Below, one piece after another: positions 61,570-64,000 of a stretch of 64,000 nucleotides of DNA. The translations under genes and the position numbers were made by a program. The stretch is from contig NZ_SOZE01000002.1 of the NCBI RefSeq assembly GCF_004519315.1, positions 351,840 through 415,839 on the forward strand, read 5' to 3'. The notes under the pieces are model-generated. The model worked only from the letters and a program-made list of their open reading frames with translations. It had not been told where the DNA came from and did no database searches. Each line of letters begins with the position of its first letter. Positions within the stretch are counted from its first letter, which is position 1. The DNA is from Mucilaginibacter psychrotolerans (GTDB lineage: Bacteria; Bacteroidota; Bacteroidia; Sphingobacteriales; Sphingobacteriaceae).

Positions 61570-63864
61570 ATGAAACTGAAACTCATTAGTTCCCTTTTTT
61601 TCCTGTTTATACAATTTGCGGCATTTGCCGATGCTAATATTATTAAAGGTAAAGTTGTTGATGCCAAAACCAACGAAACGCTCATCGGCGCTGTGGTTAG
61701 CGTCCCCGATCTGCATATTTCTGTAGCTACCAGCGCCAATGGCGAGTTTGTACTGCGCTCGGTGCCCTCAACGGGCAAATATGTGGTGCAGGTACAATAT
61801 GTAAGCTACAAAACCATTACCCAAACGGTAGATTTTGCTTCTGCCACGCCGTTATTATTTGCCATGCAGGCCAGTGTAGTAGAGGCGCACGAAGTGGTGA
61901 TAACCGGCACGCCTATTACGGCAGGCAGCCGCAGCAACAGTACATCGGCAACCGTGGTTGGAAAGGAACAGTTGCAAGGCTCATCTACCAATTTAATCGA
62001 TGCCCTTGCACGCCAGGTGCCAGGCTTTAGCCAGATTACCACCAGCCAGGCTATTTCTAAACCCGTTATACGTGGACTAAGCTATAACCGCGTAGTTACC
62101 CTAAACGATGGCGTTAAACAACAGGGGCAGCAATTTGGCGATGAGCACGGTATAGAGATAGATCAGTTCCAGGCCGAACGCGTGGAAGTATTGCGTGGCG
62201 CAGCATCATTAATGTATGGCTCTGATGCATTAGGCGGCGTTATCAATATCATCGACCCGCCTTCACCGGCAGAAGGAACGGTTAAAGGCGAAGTGCTGAG
62301 TAATTACTCCACCAATAGCGGCCTTATCAATACCTCGTTAATGCTAACCGGCAACGAGAATGGCTTTGTTTGGCGTGGGCGCGGCACTTACCAAAACGCG
62401 CATTCGTACAATACGCCTGCCGGCTACTTTCAAAACAGCGGTTTTAACCAAACCGATGTTAATGGCATGCTGGGCGTAAACAAAGCCTGGGGGTATTCGC
62501 ATCTTAACTTCTCGTACTTTAAAACCAATATTGGCTTTTTTGATGCCGAACCCGGCGATAACCTGTACAGCAACACCACCAGCCGCACGCTTGATTACCC
62601 TAAGCAGGATATCCGCCATTATAAATTAGCATGGAATAATAACTTTATTTTTGGTGGCAGCTCGCTTAAACTCGATCTCGGTTTCCAAAAAAACCAACGC
62701 CGCGAGCTGGAGGATAACCCAAGTCCGGTACTATTTTTCGACCTGAATACCTACTCGCTGGATGCCAAATATTATATGCACGAATTTGACGGCTGGCACC
62801 CGGTAATAGGCCTTAGCGCCAGCCTGGGGCACAGCGTAAACAAAGGCGTTGAGCTGCTGGTGCCTGCATACGATGAATACAGTACCGGCGCTTTTGGTTA
62901 TATTAAAAAAGTGTGGGATAAGAACACCTTCAGCGCAGGGCTGCGGGTTGATTATATTCAGAACAAAGGCAAGCAGCAGTTTGTGGATGGCGAAGAGGTT
63001 TTTACGGGCTTCGATAACAAATTCGGCAACCTGAGTGGTGCACTTGGCTATACCCATGCCTTTAATGATGCGCTAAGCTTTAAAGCTAACGCAGGCACAG
63101 CTTTCCGTGCGCCAAACCCTGCCGAACTGGGCTCTAATGGTGTACACGAAGGTACCAATCGTTACGAAATTGGTAACGGTAGCTTAGCCCCCGAGCGCAG
63201 TTACCAGGCCGATGCCACGCTGGAGTACGGCTCCGGCTTCGTAACCGGCAGCTTCGGTATTTATGAGAACTATATCCACAATTACATCTACGCATCAAAT
63301 ACCAACAACGAGCAAATTACGGTTATCGACCCCACTACCAACCAGCCGCGCAGCTACGACGCGTATCGTTACGGCCAAGTGAACGCTAACCTTTATGGAT
63401 TTGAAGGCAACTTAACGCTGCACCCAGTAGCTTTCCTGCATTTTGAGAATACATTTAGCTACACCCGTGCGCAAAATGAAAGTTTCGACAGGCCGTTGCC
63501 GTTGATACCGGCAGGCGTACTGCATAACACCCTGCGTTTTGAGCCGAAGGTAAAAGGCCTTTCAGATTTTTATCTGTCTGCAGGTATAGATAATTACTTT
63601 AAGCAAACCCGTATCGATGCCACCTTTGAAACCCCTGCAGATGGTTATACTTTGCTGAATGCCGGCGTAGGTGCTACCTTTAAATTGGGCGCGCAGCCTT
63701 TGAAGATATATGTATCGGGTAATAACTTAACCAACAAACGCTACTACGATGCCCTTAGTCGTTTAAGGCCGGGCCGTTACAGCCAGGAAGACCCCACCTT
63801 TGGCGTGTACAACCCGGGGCGCAATATCACCTTCGGCTTTTACCTGCCGTTTGGTACCAAATAG
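61570..63864 (+). CDS. TonB-dependent outer-membrane receptor
   Basis: 764 residues from the ATG at 61570, signal peptide 1-20. A carboxypeptidase-regulatory-like domain (about 22-105, IKGKVVDAKTNETLIGAVVSV) precedes the plug (about 120-240, with PVIRGLSYNRVVTLNDGVKQ and VEVLRGAASLMYGSDALGGVINII) and a 22-strand barrel ending in the aromatic NITFGFYLPFGTK. It takes up a metal complex or other ligand at the outer membrane. There is no SusD gene after it, so a metal or siderophore-type receptor, fitting the upstream Cys/His-rich protein, is more likely than a polysaccharide one. Confidence 0.93.
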   Translation: MKLKLISSLFFLFIQFAAFADANIIKGKVVDAKTNETLIGAVVSVPDLHISVATSANGEFVLRSVPSTGKYVVQVQYVSYKTITQTVDFASATPLLFAMQASVVEAHEVVITGTPITAGSRSNSTSATVVGKEQLQGSSTNLIDALARQVPGFSQITTSQAISKPVIRGLSYNRVVTLNDGVKQQGQQFGDEHGIEIDQFQAERVEVLRGAASLMYGSDALGGVINIIDPPSPAEGTVKGEVLSNYSTNSGLINTSLMLTGNENGFVWRGRGTYQNAHSYNTPAGYFQNSGFNQTDVNGMLGVNKAWGYSHLNFSYFKTNIGFFDAEPGDNLYSNTTSRTLDYPKQDIRHYKLAWNNNFIFGGSSLKLDLGFQKNQRRELEDNPSPVLFFDLNTYSLDAKYYMHEFDGWHPVIGLSASLGHSVNKGVELLVPAYDEYSTGAFGYIKKVWDKNTFSAGLRVDYIQNKGKQQFVDGEEVFTGFDNKFGNLSGALGYTHAFNDALSFKANAGTAFRAPNPAELGSNGVHEGTNRYEIGNGSLAPERSYQADATLEYGSGFVTGSFGIYENYIHNYIYASNTNNEQITVIDPTTNQPRSYDAYRYGQVNANLYGFEGNLTLHPVAFLHFENTFSYTRAQNESFDRPLPLIPAGVLHNTLRFEPKVKGLSDFYLSAGIDNYFKQTRIDATFETPADGYTLLNAGVGATFKLGAQPLKIYVSGNNLTNKRYYDALSRLRPGRYSQEDPTFGVYNPGRNITFGFYLPFGTK

Positions 63865-64000
63865 CCAAAACAACAATTAATGCGAATCAAGAGTTAAATA
63901 TTAGGTAAATAAAGGCAGCGGCAATTTTGCCAAAGACATGTACAAGCAAGCCCTTTGTTGACCTTACTTTGTTGGCTCTCTGGATGTCGGTTTTTTCGAT
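63865..64000. other. Terminal spacer
   Basis: No gene or clear hairpin is visible in the last 136 bases. Confidence 0.4.

Overview
The window reads as chromosomal DNA of a member of the Bacteroidota, most likely Sphingobacteriaceae (Mucilaginibacter- or Pedobacter-like). This is inferred from SusB-type GH97 and GH3 glycosidases, a carboxypeptidase-regulatory-domain TonB receptor, the EF-P sequence type, many genes lacking a Shine-Dalgarno but preceded by the Bacteroidota -7 box TAnnTTTG, and spacers built of low-complexity inverted repeats. No rRNA is present, so the genus is a guess.

Layout. 1-2.7 kb: end of a GH3 glucosidase, a 636-nt ORF-less group II intron sitting inside an inverted repeat, and a secreted carboxylesterase. 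2.9-12 kb: housekeeping genes (UvrD-type helicase with an Fe-S nuclease domain, HIT protein, GreA, 2-hydroxyacid dehydrogenase, hypoxanthine phosphoribosyltransferase, M16 peptidase, peptide deformylase). 12.4-12.8 kb: two tandem class II tRNA-like genes with an apparent GUC anticodon, bracketed by their own promoter and terminator. 12.9-18.8 kb: Lrp regulator, rRNA methyltransferase, a zeta-like toxin/antitoxin pair, an RGG- and Tyr-rich secreted protein, an AT-rich orphan gene. 18.9-22.5 kb: three 272-bp tandem repeats, a GH97 glycosidase, and a second AT-rich repeat array. 22.5-32.7 kb: peptide and cell-wall turnover (dipeptide epimerase, rhomboid, M14 and T-type peptidases), an outer-membrane barrel protein and a PIG-L deacetylase.

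32.8-37.6 kb is a complete multidrug export operon (TetR, TolC, HlyD/EmrA, EmrB) with twin palindromic operators in front. 37.8-39.1 kb holds an AhpC/AhpD peroxide-defence pair. 39.2-43.5 kb holds a WG-repeat-like lipoprotein, a DUF2306 membrane protein and a GapN-type dehydrogenase. 43.7-45.5 kb is an AT-rich two-gene cassette (SMC/AAA-like ATPase plus a small TOPRIM-like protein) that looks like an anti-phage module. 45.5-55 kb is a pentose-phosphate cluster on the minus strand (glucokinase, transketolase, rpiA, transaldolase, HAD phosphatase, gnd, zwf, pgl), with a LacI-type palindrome upstream. 55.4-64 kb holds efp, hydrolases and peptidases, an exonuclease III, a cyclophilin, and a TonB-dependent receptor preceded by a small Cys/His-rich protein.

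The observations most worth following up are the class II tRNA-like pair carrying aspartate identity features, the ORF-less group II intron whose ends can be fixed to the base, the ATPase/TOPRIM cassette, and the several genes whose -7 box lies only 4-5 nt before the start codon, implying leaderless mRNAs.
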